NCBI RefSeq assembly: GCF_014873945.1
Contig: NZ_JADBEC010000001.1
Location: 2,993,001-3,057,000 of the forward strand
Direction: 5' to 3'
DNA length: 64,000 bases
DNA from: Rhizobium viscosum
Lineage (GTDB): Bacteria > Pseudomonadota > Alphaproteobacteria > Rhizobiales > Rhizobiaceae
The position numbers and the translations under genes are program-made. The notes beneath the pieces are model-generated. The model was not told the DNA's origin. It searched no databases and saw only the letters and a program-made list of their open reading frames with translations. Shown in pieces: positions 44,555 through 53,570 of the stretch (position 1 is its first letter; each line of letters starts with the position of its first letter).

Positions 44555-46002
44555 GGCTTGGCCTCCTCTGATGTCATGGCGCTCAGCGCCGCATTGAGGT
44601 TGCTTTCCGCGTCGAGCAGGAAGTTGGCCGAGACGACCACCTTGTCGCCGGCGGCGACGCCGTGGCGGATCTCGGTCTTGTCGTCGCCTCGGATACCGAG
44701 CGTCACGTCCCTCGGTTCGAACCGTCCGTCGCCCTTGTCGATGAACACCACCTGGCGGTCGCCGGTGTCGACAACGGCGCTGTTCGGAACCGAGACGACG
44801 GGGCTCGGGGCACCGGCCTCGATCCCGACGTCGGCATACATGTTGGACAGCAGGAGACCATCCGGATTGGCAAGCTCGATGCGCACCTTTGTCGTGCGCG
44901 TCTGCATGTCCACCTCCGGATAGACGAGGTCGACGGCGCCGTGGAAGGTCCTGCCGGGAAGGCTGCGGATCGTGACATCCGCCTTCGCGCCGATGCGGAC
45001 GGAAGCGAGATCGTATTCCGGCACGTCGGCCGTCACCCACATGTCGGACGTGTCCGCAATGCGGAACAACACGTCGCCGGGTTTTGCCATCATGCCTGCT
45101 GTTGCCACGCGTTCGAGGACGATGCCGTCGCGCGGAGCGGTGTAAGTCATGCTCGTCGGCACCTGGCGGGTCCTGGCGATGTCGTCGATCACCGCCTGGG
45201 GCACGCCGAGGTTCTTCAGGCGCAGAGCCGAGCCCGCGTCGCCGGTGCCGCGCGAAGTGTCACGGCCGGCAGCGTATTCGGACGCGGCGGTGGCGATCTC
45301 CCTGGAGTAGAAGCGGAAGAGCTTTTCGCCCTTGCCGATACGGTCGCCGGTCGTGACGTCGGCGACATCGTCGACGAAGGAGTCCGTCCGCATCGAGATG
45401 ATGCTGACGAGGCGTTCGTCCAACGTCACGGTACCCGGCACCTCGATCTTGCGACCGATGCTGGCCATCTCGGCCGTTGCCGTCTTGACGCCGGTGCGCT
45501 GCAGCTTGCCAAGCGAGACCTTGACGGTCGAGGCGTCGGACTGCTCACCCTCATAGACTGGAATGTAGTCCATGCCCATCGAGTCCTTCTTCGGCACCTT
45601 CGACGTGTCCGGCAATCCCATCGGGTTGCGGTAGTAGAGGATGCGGCCCTTGCCGGCCTCCGACGGCGTTGCGGTGTCGGCCGCTTCGGCAAAGGCAGGC
45701 GCCTTCGCCTTGTCGTCGAAGCTCACGTCCTCGCTGGCATGCACGGTGACGAAGGAACGTCCATCGTCGGTCGTGTCAGGCGTGGCGGAGTACTGCGGCA
45801 ACCCGTCGGGGTGGCGGTAGTAGATGACTGCGCCGACGCCAGCCGATGGTGCAGGCTTCGGAACCGCCGGCGTGGCGATCGCGTTTTCGGCCAGTTCGAG
45901 CCCAGCCATCGAGGCAAGGTTGTTGGTGCCAGCCCAATAGCCTCCCCCGCCGAGCAATACGGCGAGGGAGAGCGTGGCTGCCACACGTGATGGCGTGGTC
46001 AA
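44551..46002 (-). CDS. cusB: CusB-type RND periplasmic adaptor
   Basis: 483 aa. Membrane anchor near 7-25. Two heavy-metal-binding domains occur before the adaptor core: YYRHPDGLPQYSATPD (~62) and ILYYRNPMGLPDTSKVP followed by KDSMGMDYIPVYE (~120-150). The lipoyl halves and barrel follow. The start is TTG at 46002, overlapping the FixH-like stop by 4 nt (TTGA). Confidence 0.92.
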   Translation of the reverse strand: MTTPSRVAATLSLAVLLGGGGYWAGTNNLASMAGLELAENAIATPAVPKPAPSAGVGAVIYYRHPDGLPQYSATPDTTDDGRSFVTVHASEDVSFDDKAKAPAFAEAADTATPSEAGKGRILYYRNPMGLPDTSKVPKKDSMGMDYIPVYEGEQSDASTVKVSLGKLQRTGVKTATAEMASIGRKIEVPGTVTLDERLVSIISMRTDSFVDDVADVTTGDRIGKGEKLFRFYSREIATAASEYAAGRDTSRGTGDAGSALRLKNLGVPQAVIDDIARTRQVPTSMTYTAPRDGIVLERVATAGMMAKPGDVLFRIADTSDMWVTADVPEYDLASVRIGAKADVTIRSLPGRTFHGAVDLVYPEVDMQTRTTKVRIELANPDGLLLSNMYADVGIEAGAPSPVVSVPNSAVVDTGDRQVVFIDKGDGRFEPRDVTLGIRGDDKTEIRHGVAAGDKVVVSANFLLDAESNLNAALSAMTSEEAKP

Positions 46003-46400
46003 GGGACTGCCTTCAGGACAAGCTCGCCCTGGACGGTGTCCGGCTCGCCCTGGACCTTGGCTGCGAGCTTGAAGCGCCAGTTTCCGGCCATGGCGAAATC
46101 AGTCTTGAAGGCGTAGACGCCGGGCTCCGTCGAACTGGCTGCCTCGACGGGCGTCGTCATCATCTCCATGCCCTCGGGGGCCATATCCATGCGGGTGGTG
46201 AAGATGACGGCGTCGGGAACCGGCTTGCCCGTCCGCTTGTCGATCAGGCGCACGGAGACCAGCGATCCCTGGCCCTGCTTGACGTCAGCCGAAACGGGCT
46301 GGAACTCGTAATCCTGCGAACCAGCGAAGGACACGGTGGCGGAGCCGGCGATCAGCACGCCGGCGAGGAGCATCGCTCCGGAAAAGGAAGTCTTGTTCAT
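45999..46400 (-). CDS. FixH/YtkA-like periplasmic protein
   Basis: 133 aa: signal peptide (cleavage near SFA-GS) and a beta-sandwich YtkA/FixH-type domain (VSVRLIDKRTGKPVPDAVIF, MDMAPEGMEMM, GVYAFKTDFAMAGNWRF). The Met cluster could bind copper. Genes of this type commonly precede cusBA in Rhizobiales, and it overlaps cusB here by 4 nt. Confidence 0.85.
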   Translation of the reverse strand: MNKTSFSGAMLLAGVLIAGSATVSFAGSQDYEFQPVSADVKQGQGSLVSVRLIDKRTGKPVPDAVIFTTRMDMAPEGMEMMTTPVEAASSTEPGVYAFKTDFAMAGNWRFKLAAKVQGEPDTVQGELVLKAVP

Positions 46401-46525
46401 GATTGTCCGATCTCATCGGGACGGATCCTCGATCACGTCCTCGGGTCAAAATTGATGGCCATCGGATCACGGGCGCGCTCAGGCGTCCGGCGTGAACCGC
46501 GGCATGTTTCAAAATTGGCTTGAGA

Positions 46526-46924
46526 TCAGGCTTTCGGAGGTCGGGCCGGAGGCTCGATAAATGCCGGCGTCAGTTGCGATGCGGAAATCGCGTCGTAGCT
46601 GTGGGCCAGCCAGGAGATTGCCAAGGACTCGCCATGAACGTCCGGTTCATGGGCGGAGATCGACGTGGTGCAGACCAGCGACAGAGGGCAGTCCTTGCCA
46701 CAGTCAATTTTCTTGACCGGCTGTTGCTGCGGGCAGCAAGGCATCTCCTCCATCATCTTCATGCCCGTCATCTTCATGCCGGCCATGGCGCTCATGCCGT
46801 CGATCATCGCCGGCTGCGAGGACGCCATGGCGCTGCCGGCCAGCCCAATGCTTGCGGGCCCAAGAACAACCGCGAGCATGGCGACGAACAGAAACAGACG
46901 ATGGACGGCCCGAAGGAGAGTCAT
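46526..46924 (-). CDS. Met/Cys-rich exported protein of the copper module
   Basis: 132 aa with a signal peptide (core LFLFVAMLAVVLGPASIG). The mature part opens with a Met-rich stretch (MIDGMSAMAGMKMTGMKMME, residues ~40-59) then CCPQQ, DCGKDC and a further Cys. It has the look of a periplasmic Cu-binding protein (DUF2946-like context). It is 125 nt upstream of the FixH-like gene and in the same direction, likely the same operon. Confidence 0.8.
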   Translation of the reverse strand: MTLLRAVHRLFLFVAMLAVVLGPASIGLAGSAMASSQPAMIDGMSAMAGMKMTGMKMMEEMPCCPQQQPVKKIDCGKDCPLSLVCTTSISAHEPDVHGESLAISWLAHSYDAISASQLTPAFIEPPARPPKA

Positions 46925-47003
46925 GCAAATAGGAATGGCATGGCGCCTGCAGAATTGGAAGCGGGTTCACGCAGATGTGTTGCGATCCTGCCTGATCCGT
47001 CGC

Positions 47004-47687
47004 TCAACCTGCGTCGTCACCCAGCATGTGATCCGCCAGCCTGTAACAGTGGCTCGCCTGATAGGCGTTCCGGCCGCGGTTCATGTGCGTCAGGTTGAAT
47101 GCCCGGATCGCCTGCAAGGCACGGGGCGTTGCCATGAATTTACCGATCGAGGAAAAGCCGCGGACCTTGACGCCGAAAATGTCATCGCCTCTGGGGAAGA
47201 TGTAGCTGACGTCATCAGGCGCCATGACGCAGTGCTCAAGGAAATCCTCGTCCACCTGGCCGTGATCGAGCGAGTGATCGGTGGTGAAATCGGAAAGATG
47301 CACCAGGAAGAGAGCGCGGATGTCCTCACCGTCAGCATAAAGCGAGAAGAGCTCCATCCAGCTCGCATTGACGCGAATGAGCGCCTTGCCCGGTGTCGAC
47401 GGCAGACAGGAAACCGACCAGTAGTGCCGCTCGGTCCGGCGCGGGATCGGGATGCAGTCGCTGCCGTAGCGCCGGAGAATCTCCAGAACCTCTGGTGCCT
47501 GCGGCCGGCGCAGCAGCTTCTCGAACCTCGCCACGTATTTGAGACGCAATTCCAGGGACTCCGGGCGCTCGTCGGTATCGCGCAGCATCGTCTCGCCCTG
47601 CATCCAAGCGCGCTGCTGCTCAAGGTCGAGGAACCGGCGCAGGCCGGCGATGTCCTGGCGGCGCGCCGCGTTCACGTCATCTTCCAT
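47004..47687 (-). CDS. Conserved hypothetical protein
   Basis: 227 aa, soluble, no signal peptide and no domain that I recognise. The middle is a mixed alpha/beta region (ALIRVNASWMELFSLYADGEDIRALFLVHLSDF) and the N-terminus is helical. Codon use looks like the host. The start is the ATG at 47687. It is separate from the copper genes (80 nt). Confidence 0.7.
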   Translation of the reverse strand: MEDDVNAARRQDIAGLRRFLDLEQQRAWMQGETMLRDTDERPESLELRLKYVARFEKLLRRPQAPEVLEILRRYGSDCIPIPRRTERHYWSVSCLPSTPGKALIRVNASWMELFSLYADGEDIRALFLVHLSDFTTDHSLDHGQVDEDFLEHCVMAPDDVSYIFPRGDDIFGVKVRGFSSIGKFMATPRALQAIRAFNLTHMNRGRNAYQASHCYRLADHMLGDDAG

Positions 47688-47963
47688 GAAGCAATCCCAG
47701 CCTCCGCTTCTGAACAGTTCCTCGCCGTGTTGCGGCGACGGAGCTTTGCGAATGTTTCCCGCTCACCGCATATATCCATCATTTGCTGCGTGAGAACTAC
47801 GGCCCCTATGCCGAAACACTTGTCGGACCTGCCGCTCAAGCGAAGCCGCAGACAGCCGAAGCGAGTGTGGAACCACTCGCCGGACAGGGTTCAAAAACTG
47901 TGATCGATAGGCCGGTTTCCCGAACCCATCGGTGGATCAGCTCTCAATGGAAATCAGCAGCTA

Positions 47964-48110
47964 CTAATAGCCACCGATATTCCCGCGAACGGGACCAATC
48001 CCCAGTGGAGTTGCGTAGGTCGTGTTGTCGCCGCCGGTGCCGGTGGTCGCGCACCCTGAAAGGGCCAGAAGCGCGATCGTTACCGCGGCCAAAAGGTATT
48101 TTACAGACAT
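47964..48110 (-). CDS. 48-residue lipoprotein
   Basis: From the ATG at 48110 (GGGGGACA upstream): MSVKYLLAAVTIALLALSGC then a Gly/Thr-rich tail with TYATPLGIGPVRGNIGGY. The lipobox is LSGC with Cys at residue 20. A longer frame reaches 48173 but lacks a good start. Function unknown. Confidence 0.7.
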   Translation of the reverse strand: MSVKYLLAAVTIALLALSGCATTGTGGDNTTYATPLGIGPVRGNIGGY

Positions 48111-48173
48111 GACATTGTCCCCCTTATCAGTCACCGCGCAGACCCTCAGGGCCAGAGCACGAATATTCCCCAA

Positions 48174-48788
48174 ACCATCGGCATAAGCAACTGTGGCGAG
48201 TACCTATTCGACGCAATTGCCTCAACGATATTGGGTGCTTGGAACAAGCCGGTTCACTCTCGGCCCGATGGGCCTCTGCGGAAGGCGTGGAGCGAATTCA
48301 TTTCCTAGCTGGGGCCTGCCCGGTGGCGGCATTGAAGCCGTGGACGACGGCGTTTGGCGCCTGACAATCGTTTTTGATCGTGCACCCGGGACGGTCGAGC
48401 TATACCGGCGGATCGCGGCGCTTTCAGGAGCGTGCCCCAATTTTCAGCAGGATGCCCTGGGTTGAAGCCGTACGGGACTTCGCGACCGCTGCGCATGCCA
48501 TTGTTCGATATCCTCGTTTCCGGCACGCGAGAGGGCGCGCTGACCGCTGATGAGGCGAGAAGGGGCCTGACTGGCCGGCTATTCCGCCATCCACTTCGCC
48601 TTGGAGGCGTCGAGCCCTGTCCCGCAGCGCGATTCTATTTGCCAACCGTTTTCCGAATAGTTCTGGCGACGTTCGAAATAGTCCACGTCGCCTTCTCTCC
48701 AGCGGGGGTCGAGCCACGGGCCGCGACCCGTCCTTCGGACCACCGCCGGGGAGAAGGGGACGCCACTCCATCCCACGCGGAAAATCTC
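48174..48788. other. Gene-poor scar region
   Basis: About 600 nt without a convincing gene. A 90-codon frame at 48193-48465 has no ribosome site or recognisable product. The part 48446-48590 is a relic of the M14/ABC-importer operon (annotated). The rest leads into the VapE gene. Confidence 0.6.
48446..48590 (+). pseudogene. Deletion scar of a second M14/ABC-importer operon
   Basis: 48446-48513 aligns with the leader at about 32171-32241 before the M14 gene (shared blocks TTGAAG, CGCGACCGCTG, CATGCC, TTGTTC). From 48514 it aligns with the 3' end of the ABC ATPase (37846 onward: TCGTTTCCGGCACGCG, GCGCGCTGAC, GATGAGGC) and continues past its stop. The encoded fragment is ILVSGTREGALTADEAR. Leader and tail are joined with the genes between them missing. 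Confidence 0.7.
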
Positions 48789-50111
48789 ATGCCACAAATG
48801 ACTGCACATGCACCGTCGTGCGACTGGCTCGCCATGCTCAAGACGAATGACAAGGGCAATCCCCTTCCTGGCCTCACGCTCAACTGGACCGTGATGCTGG
48901 AACACCACCCCGACGCATGCGGAATGCTTGCCCTCGATGAATTCAGCGGCCAGACGATGCTGCTGCGCCGGCCGCCGTGGGATTTGCGGAAGGGCGACTG
49001 GAAGCCTCGCCCCATCGGAAACAACGACCTTGCCGAAGCGGTGGAGTGGCTGGAAGGGTTTGGCCTGACGCCGAAGGTTTTCAACATCAATCCCGTTATC
49101 GACAAGGTCGCCGGCCGGCATCCCTATCACCCCGTGAAAAGCTGGCTGTCATCGCTGCCGGCATGGGACGGAAGGAGGCGCGTCGACACGTTCCTGACCT
49201 CGCATCTCGGCGCCGATGACACGCCGCTGAACCGTGCCTTCTCGCGCAAATGGCTCTGCGCCCTTGCCAGACGCGTGTTTCAGCCAGGGTGCCAGTTCGA
49301 CCACGTGTTGACCCTGCAGGGCAGGCAGGGCCTCGGAAAATCGTCCTTCGGCCGGGCGCTCGTTCCGGTCGAGCAATGGGTGACCGACGGCGTGACGGTG
49401 GGCGAAAGCGCGCGCGAGGTGATCGAGAACACGCGCGGACGTTGGGTCGTCGAGCTGGCGGAGCTTGCCGGCCGGTCGACCCGGGAGATCGAGACGATCA
49501 GGAAGTTCATCACGGTTCGCGTAGATACCGCGCGCGGCGCCTTTAAGCACAAGGCCGACGACGTGCCGCGCCAGTTCGCGTTCTACGCCACGACGAATGC
49601 CGACGAGTTCCTGACCGACACGACGGGCAATCGCCGCTGGTGGCCGGTCAGGCCCACCGCGATCGATATCGCGGCAATCCGGGCCGACCGCGCGCAGGTC
49701 TGGGCCGAAGTCATGACGATCTACGAGCATGAGTCCCTGTGGCTGGATGACCCGGCATTGCAGGCAGATCTTGAAGCCCTGCACCAGGGCGTGATGGATT
49801 TCGGCCCCACCTACGAGATCATCCGCGATCTGATCCCCCACGGGGACATGATGCTGCCGTGCGCGGACATGCGCAAGCTTCTGACCGGCGGAAGCGAGGA
49901 TGCCAGCCGCTTGCCCTCCGGCTGGCACAAGAACCTGCAGAGGGCGCTTGTCGGGTTGGGGTTCGAACCTCAGTCGGTGGTTTCCAATCGCGGGCGGGAG
50001 GCTGTGCGCGTTTATGTTCGGGGCAATGTGAGCGGCAGGCGCTGGGCGGGATGGGCGGATGGACGGATTGAATTCGAGCACGGCCGGCGAGGGCGGGAGC
50101 GGAGCTTCTAG
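48789..50111 (+). CDS. VapE-like virulence-associated E family protein (phage P-loop helicase/primase type)
   Basis: 440 aa from the ATG at 48789. N-terminal region with WDLRKGDWKPRPIGNND, then the VapE core: Walker A LQGRQGLGKSSFGRAL (~180), WVVELAELAG (Walker B-like), FYATTNADEFLTDTTGNRRW (sensor) and a C-terminal helical part. Members occur in prophages, satellites and islands as replication helicases. No other phage genes remain, so this is a remnant or a satellite fragment. Confidence 0.85.
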   Translation: MPQMTAHAPSCDWLAMLKTNDKGNPLPGLTLNWTVMLEHHPDACGMLALDEFSGQTMLLRRPPWDLRKGDWKPRPIGNNDLAEAVEWLEGFGLTPKVFNINPVIDKVAGRHPYHPVKSWLSSLPAWDGRRRVDTFLTSHLGADDTPLNRAFSRKWLCALARRVFQPGCQFDHVLTLQGRQGLGKSSFGRALVPVEQWVTDGVTVGESAREVIENTRGRWVVELAELAGRSTREIETIRKFITVRVDTARGAFKHKADDVPRQFAFYATTNADEFLTDTTGNRRWWPVRPTAIDIAAIRADRAQVWAEVMTIYEHESLWLDDPALQADLEALHQGVMDFGPTYEIIRDLIPHGDMMLPCADMRKLLTGGSEDASRLPSGWHKNLQRALVGLGFEPQSVVSNRGREAVRVYVRGNVSGRRWAGWADGRIEFEHGRRGRERSF

Positions 50112-50489
50112 AGGGGTGAGCGCACCGCCCTGGAGACGGTAGCATCAAGTGGCTTGTCTTGCGGCCGACCTGGAGAATTGCTTACGGTGCTTACGATTGC
50201 CCACATAAATTTTGTAAGCGAATTTCCATAATGGTTTCAGTGATTTATAGCTTCGCTTACAGACTTACGAAAACATTGGTAAAACTCAGTGGAGAGACAG
50301 ACCGGTATTCCAGAGGGGCTGGTGGTTATCCCCATGAGAGTTGGAAACAGGCGGTAATTTCGTAAGTTTGTAAGCGCAATCGTTAAGGCACTGATTTTGT
50401 TTGATAAACGCGCTTACGAAATTTGCAGATGCAGAGGCAGCGCTTACAAACTTCGGGCATCAGGCCGCCATTGCCGGCAAAGCGACAGT
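50112..50489. repeat. Iteron-like region of repeated CGCTTAC motifs
   Basis: AT-rich stretch with at least eight copies of the 7-mer core GCTTACG/CGCTTAC or its complement: 50180, 50189, 50214 (inverse), 50254, 50263, 50361-50376 (two, inverse), 50411 and 50440. Several extend to GCGCTTACAAACTT. It follows the helicase gene directly, as an origin or operator would. Confidence 0.6.
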
Positions 50490-50753
50490 TCAGTGAAGTA
50501 CGGCGATGGCGGTAATCCCGGCCTCGTCTGCGGCGCGAATGATTGCCGCTCTCAGTTCTCCGGGCTCAGCACTGCCCTTCACGACATCAAGACAGATCTT
50601 GATCGCCGCCAGAAATTCCTCCCCGTCATCGCAGGGGAATTCCTTCATGAGCGCGTTGGCGGCTCCAATGGCCGTTCGCACGGACAGGAGCCTATCCGGA
50701 TCGTGAAACATCAGGATCACGGGGGCGAATTCGATTGGGGTGTCCCATTCCAT
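50490..50753 (-). CDS. DUF982 domain-containing protein
   Basis: 87 aa from the ATG at 50753 (GGGAGT upstream). Matches the rhizobial DUF982 plan: VRTAIGAANALMKEFPCDDGEEFLAAIKICLDVVKG and ELRAAIIRAADEAGI. Function unknown; the family is expanded in Rhizobiaceae, often on plasmids and islands. Confidence 0.8.
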   Translation of the reverse strand: MEWDTPIEFAPVILMFHDPDRLLSVRTAIGAANALMKEFPCDDGEEFLAAIKICLDVVKGSAEPGELRAAIIRAADEAGITAIAVLH

Positions 50754-50965
50754 TACACAATACTCCCGATGGGATGGCGTATTGTTAAGGTTGCAAGAGG
50801 CGTGCCAAGGGGAGCGCAGCGGTTTATCCGGAACAGGCATGGCGCTCGTGGCGCAGGACGGGGAGAAGGTTTTGCTGGCGGTGGGAAGGCGCACAGCCAA
50901 GGCATTGACATCCCGTGGGGAGGCAGGCCGCGTCGTTTACGCCATCTCTGAAGCCCAACCCATCA

Positions 50966-51313
50966 TCATTCGAAGATTCTTGCTACCCGGGTTTTCTCGC
51001 GCCGTTTCTTAGCTGCGCAGTATGCGTACCGAACCAGATAGGCGGCCAGGATGAGTATCTGCTGAAAGAAGACGGCAGCGACGACCAGGAATTGCATCAC
51101 TTCCTCAGGCTCATAAGAGTCGTCCACAGCGGTTATATCTGGTGTGAAAGTCACTTTGTGGCACAGATACGCTGACAGAACGATCCAGATCACCGCCAAA
51201 AAATGAAACGCCATCCGGCGATGTGGCCATCTGCGCCCGGCGATAAACGCCAGGAACGGAGCGGCAAAGTTGCTCGTAAAAAAGATGAGGAATCCGAGTT
51301 CAGGCTTGATCAT
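50966..51313 (-). CDS. Small membrane protein
   Basis: 115 aa with three hydrophobic segments (about 7-25, 36-52, 72-95) and a basic C-terminus (AAKKRREKTRVARIFE). No family recognised. ATG start at 51313. Intergenic space on both sides; orientation as its neighbours. Confidence 0.65.
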   Translation of the reverse strand: MIKPELGFLIFFTSNFAAPFLAFIAGRRWPHRRMAFHFLAVIWIVLSAYLCHKVTFTPDITAVDDSYEPEEVMQFLVVAAVFFQQILILAAYLVRYAYCAAKKRREKTRVARIFE

Positions 51314-51420
51314 CGAATGTCGCGTCGTGCTTTTTCAAAAAAGTGCAACAGTGTTTTTAATCAACGGGGCCGAAGCGCCGTGTCAACGATCACATGAGAA
51401 CCCTCTGTGCTTCGTTGTGG

Positions 51421-52422
51421 TCAGTTCGCACCGCCGAGAATGTTGGACACCGCATTGTCCTTGGTTTGCTTAGCCGTGGCTCGAGCGGCAATCCCGGCCT
51501 TGATGCCGTCGATCATCGTTTGCAATTCCGGTCGGATCGCCAGGGCTGCGGAGCGTTCAGCGGGCATGTCTACGAACACTCGCATTGCAGCGAGCCTGCG
51601 TTCCACTGTGTCGACAAACACGCCGGGACGTAAAATCTCATACATCGCTGTAGCCGACCATCGCGCCGGATCCTTGTTGTCTACGTCAATCAGGCAGCGA
51701 AACCTCCTGTCGTCGGGCAGGATCTTACGACCGACCTCGTAGCGGGTACCGGAAAAACAACCGATATCCCACATGACCCGGAATTCAGCGATCTCGAATT
51801 CGCCCGACATATTTTTCGACCATTCGAAATCGAGCATGCCCGGATTGCCCTGTCGATTGTACCCGTAAGTGTTGCGCGCCTTGATCGCCTGGTAGAGAGC
51901 GGTATCGAAGTCTTTCTCTGCCAGGTCAGTGCCGTCGCATTTCTCCACCATGATTGGCTTCCTGGCGTTGCCCGTGATCATGGTGAGGAACTTGTCTTCC
52001 TGCATCTCCCGGGCCTGGCAGCGATCGAAGGTCAGCTTGATTCGAACGATGCGATCCTCGAACGCATAGGCCTGCACGGACGCTTCGCGTCCTATAGTGC
52101 ATCGGATCGAAGTGACCTTGTTCGACGAAAACGTCCGCTTGTCATCGTAGTCGCTCCTGGTGTCCTGCTCGCCGTTTACGGGTACGAACACGCCGCCCGA
52201 CGTAACGACCGGATCAAAGAGGTTATCAGAGAGATAGGTGTCCATCTTGACCACCGTGACTGGAATCGTGAATCCGTCCGTGGTGCAACGCCCGGCCTGG
52301 CGGAGTGTCGTCTCAAGAGCAGATTGAGATTTTCCCAGTTGAGCTGGCCAATCGAATGCCTGAGCCAACACGACCGTCGGCATGAAAGCCATCATTGCTA
52401 TTGCTGCGATTGCAGACCGCAT
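51421..52422 (-). CDS. Exported hypothetical protein
   Basis: 333 aa from the ATG at 52422, which gives a signal peptide (MRSAIAAIAMMAFMPTVVLA, cleavage before QAFDW). The mature protein is about 300 residues, mixed beta-rich, with five or six Cys (RCTTDG, IRCTIG, DRCQARE, EKCDGTD, IGCFSG, RCLIDV) that could pair. No domain recognised. The longer frame to 52530 adds an unlikely extension. Confidence 0.7.
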   Translation of the reverse strand: MRSAIAAIAMMAFMPTVVLAQAFDWPAQLGKSQSALETTLRQAGRCTTDGFTIPVTVVKMDTYLSDNLFDPVVTSGGVFVPVNGEQDTRSDYDDKRTFSSNKVTSIRCTIGREASVQAYAFEDRIVRIKLTFDRCQAREMQEDKFLTMITGNARKPIMVEKCDGTDLAEKDFDTALYQAIKARNTYGYNRQGNPGMLDFEWSKNMSGEFEIAEFRVMWDIGCFSGTRYEVGRKILPDDRRFRCLIDVDNKDPARWSATAMYEILRPGVFVDTVERRLAAMRVFVDMPAERSAALAIRPELQTMIDGIKAGIAARATAKQTKDNAVSNILGGAN

Positions 52423-52579
52423 ACCCGTCCCCGTTCCTAAAACCCCGGATTGTGTAGCGGCTGGAACAGGCAACGGCAAGATGAGCGGGATCGATATCCA
52501 ACCGAAACATCGGCCTACTCGGCGGGGCATCGCCAGTGGTATCGGAGCGTGGCCAGGGACATAGCATTCCTGCCGGCTT

Positions 52580-52869
52580 CTAGCTGAAAAGACCTTGCCA
52601 ATCCTGCCGACCGTGCAGGATGCGAACTATCAGAATGTCTCGCTCCCGGTGGTGTAGGCAATCATATGGGCCTGATAGGGATGAAGCCGCATGGGTGGTT
52701 TCAGCTCCCGGCGCTCCCGCGCCATTTGCGGATTATCGGCAAGCAATTCGAACGTCCTAAATAACTCATCGACATATCGTTCGGACTGCGCCACACCGAA
52801 CTGTTCGGCGCCAAGAACGTAGATATCGATGATATCCCGGTCAGCTTTAAACGTCGTGCGGTATTTCAT
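52580..52869 (-). pseudogene. parE: ParE-family toxin, frameshifted
   Basis: The open frame from 52869 encodes ParE up to HPYQAHMIAYTTG and stops at 52630. The following DNA, read in the next frame, gives ERDILIVRILHGRQDWQGLFS and a stop at 52580, the normal ParE C-terminus. Total length is 290 nt, one short of a 96-codon gene, so a single-base deletion near 52640 breaks it. A sequencing error or programmed frameshift is possible. Antitoxin gene overlaps by 4 nt. Confidence 0.82.
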
Positions 52870-53114
52870 GCCCGGCTGGCGGCCAACCGTTCACGCGCGG
52901 CCTGGAGAATGTCTTCCTTCGAGCGGTCGCTGACGCCACTCTCAAGACCTTCGGTAACAAGCCGCTGCAGCTCCGCCAGCTTGTCAGCACGCTCCTGATC
53001 GCGGCGGATCAGATCGCGGACATAATCGCTTGCGTTGCTATAGCGCCCCGTCTTGGTCTGGGCTTCCACCCATTCCTTCATGGGGTCGGGCAGGGACACG
53101 TTCATGGTTGCCAT
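52866..53114 (-). CDS. parD: ParD-family antitoxin
   Basis: 82 aa from the ATG at 53114. Ribbon-helix-helix N-terminus (MNVSLPDPMKEWVEAQTKTG, SNASDYVRDLIRRDQER) and a C-terminal toxin-binding helix (SKEDILQAARERLAASRA). It appears intact and should autorepress the pair. Overlaps parE by 4 nt. Confidence 0.88.
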   Translation of the reverse strand: MATMNVSLPDPMKEWVEAQTKTGRYSNASDYVRDLIRRDQERADKLAELQRLVTEGLESGVSDRSKEDILQAARERLAASRA

Positions 53115-53384
53115 ATCGATCACCTCGTGCCGGGTAGGATGGCATGGTTTGGCAAGCATTGGCAATTGTATGAAAGATGATAGCGATGATTGCGAGCGGC
53201 GAACCCATAACGTGAAGCCCTAGTCCGACTAAAGCCGGCTGTGCGGTCCGCTAGCATCAATCGCTCGGCGTCAGTCGTCTTCAATTCGGCTTTCGATCGG
53301 CCTGCTCCGGGTCTTCTCGCTCGCCGTTGACACTACAGGAGATGCCATGAATTCTATATTTCGAGCTACCGCTGGAAGGCGACC

Positions 53385-53570
53385 GTGATGAGCAGACTTC
53401 GGACACTTATGATCGCTGGCTTGGTTATCGGCTTGGCGACCCTGGCCTCATCGTGCACGATGCACCGAAGCTCAAATAGCGCCGATTTCCAGTATCAGCC
53501 TGGGCATTCGAGGAACCCGGCGTGCAGCCAAGGCTTCAGGCCGACCAACGCGCTATCCTGCAGGTATTGA
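53385..53570 (+). CDS. Small lipoprotein, possibly truncated
   Basis: 61 aa with a lipobox-like LASSC at residues 20-24 after MMSRLRTLMIAGLVIGLAT. The tail has no domain and ends where the IS481 remnant begins, so its 3' end may have been cut by that element. Confidence 0.5.
   Translation: MMSRLRTLMIAGLVIGLATLASSCTMHRSSNSADFQYQPGHSRNPACSQGFRPTNALSCRY

Noticed and set aside
44555..45040. N-terminal extension of cusA to 1218 codons
   Set aside because: The extension is read out of the cusB gene; the ATG at 44554 overlaps the cusB stop and gives the normal RND start.
48193..48465. 90-codon + strand frame
   Set aside because: No ribosome site, no domain, lies beside the operon scar.
50180..50455. 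CRISPR array
   Set aside because: The repeated unit is 7-10 nt, in both directions and unevenly spaced, with no cas genes; it is iteron-like instead.
50397..50951. 184-codon + strand frame
   Set aside because: Antisense of the DUF982 gene and overlaps the iteron region; no start signal or domain.
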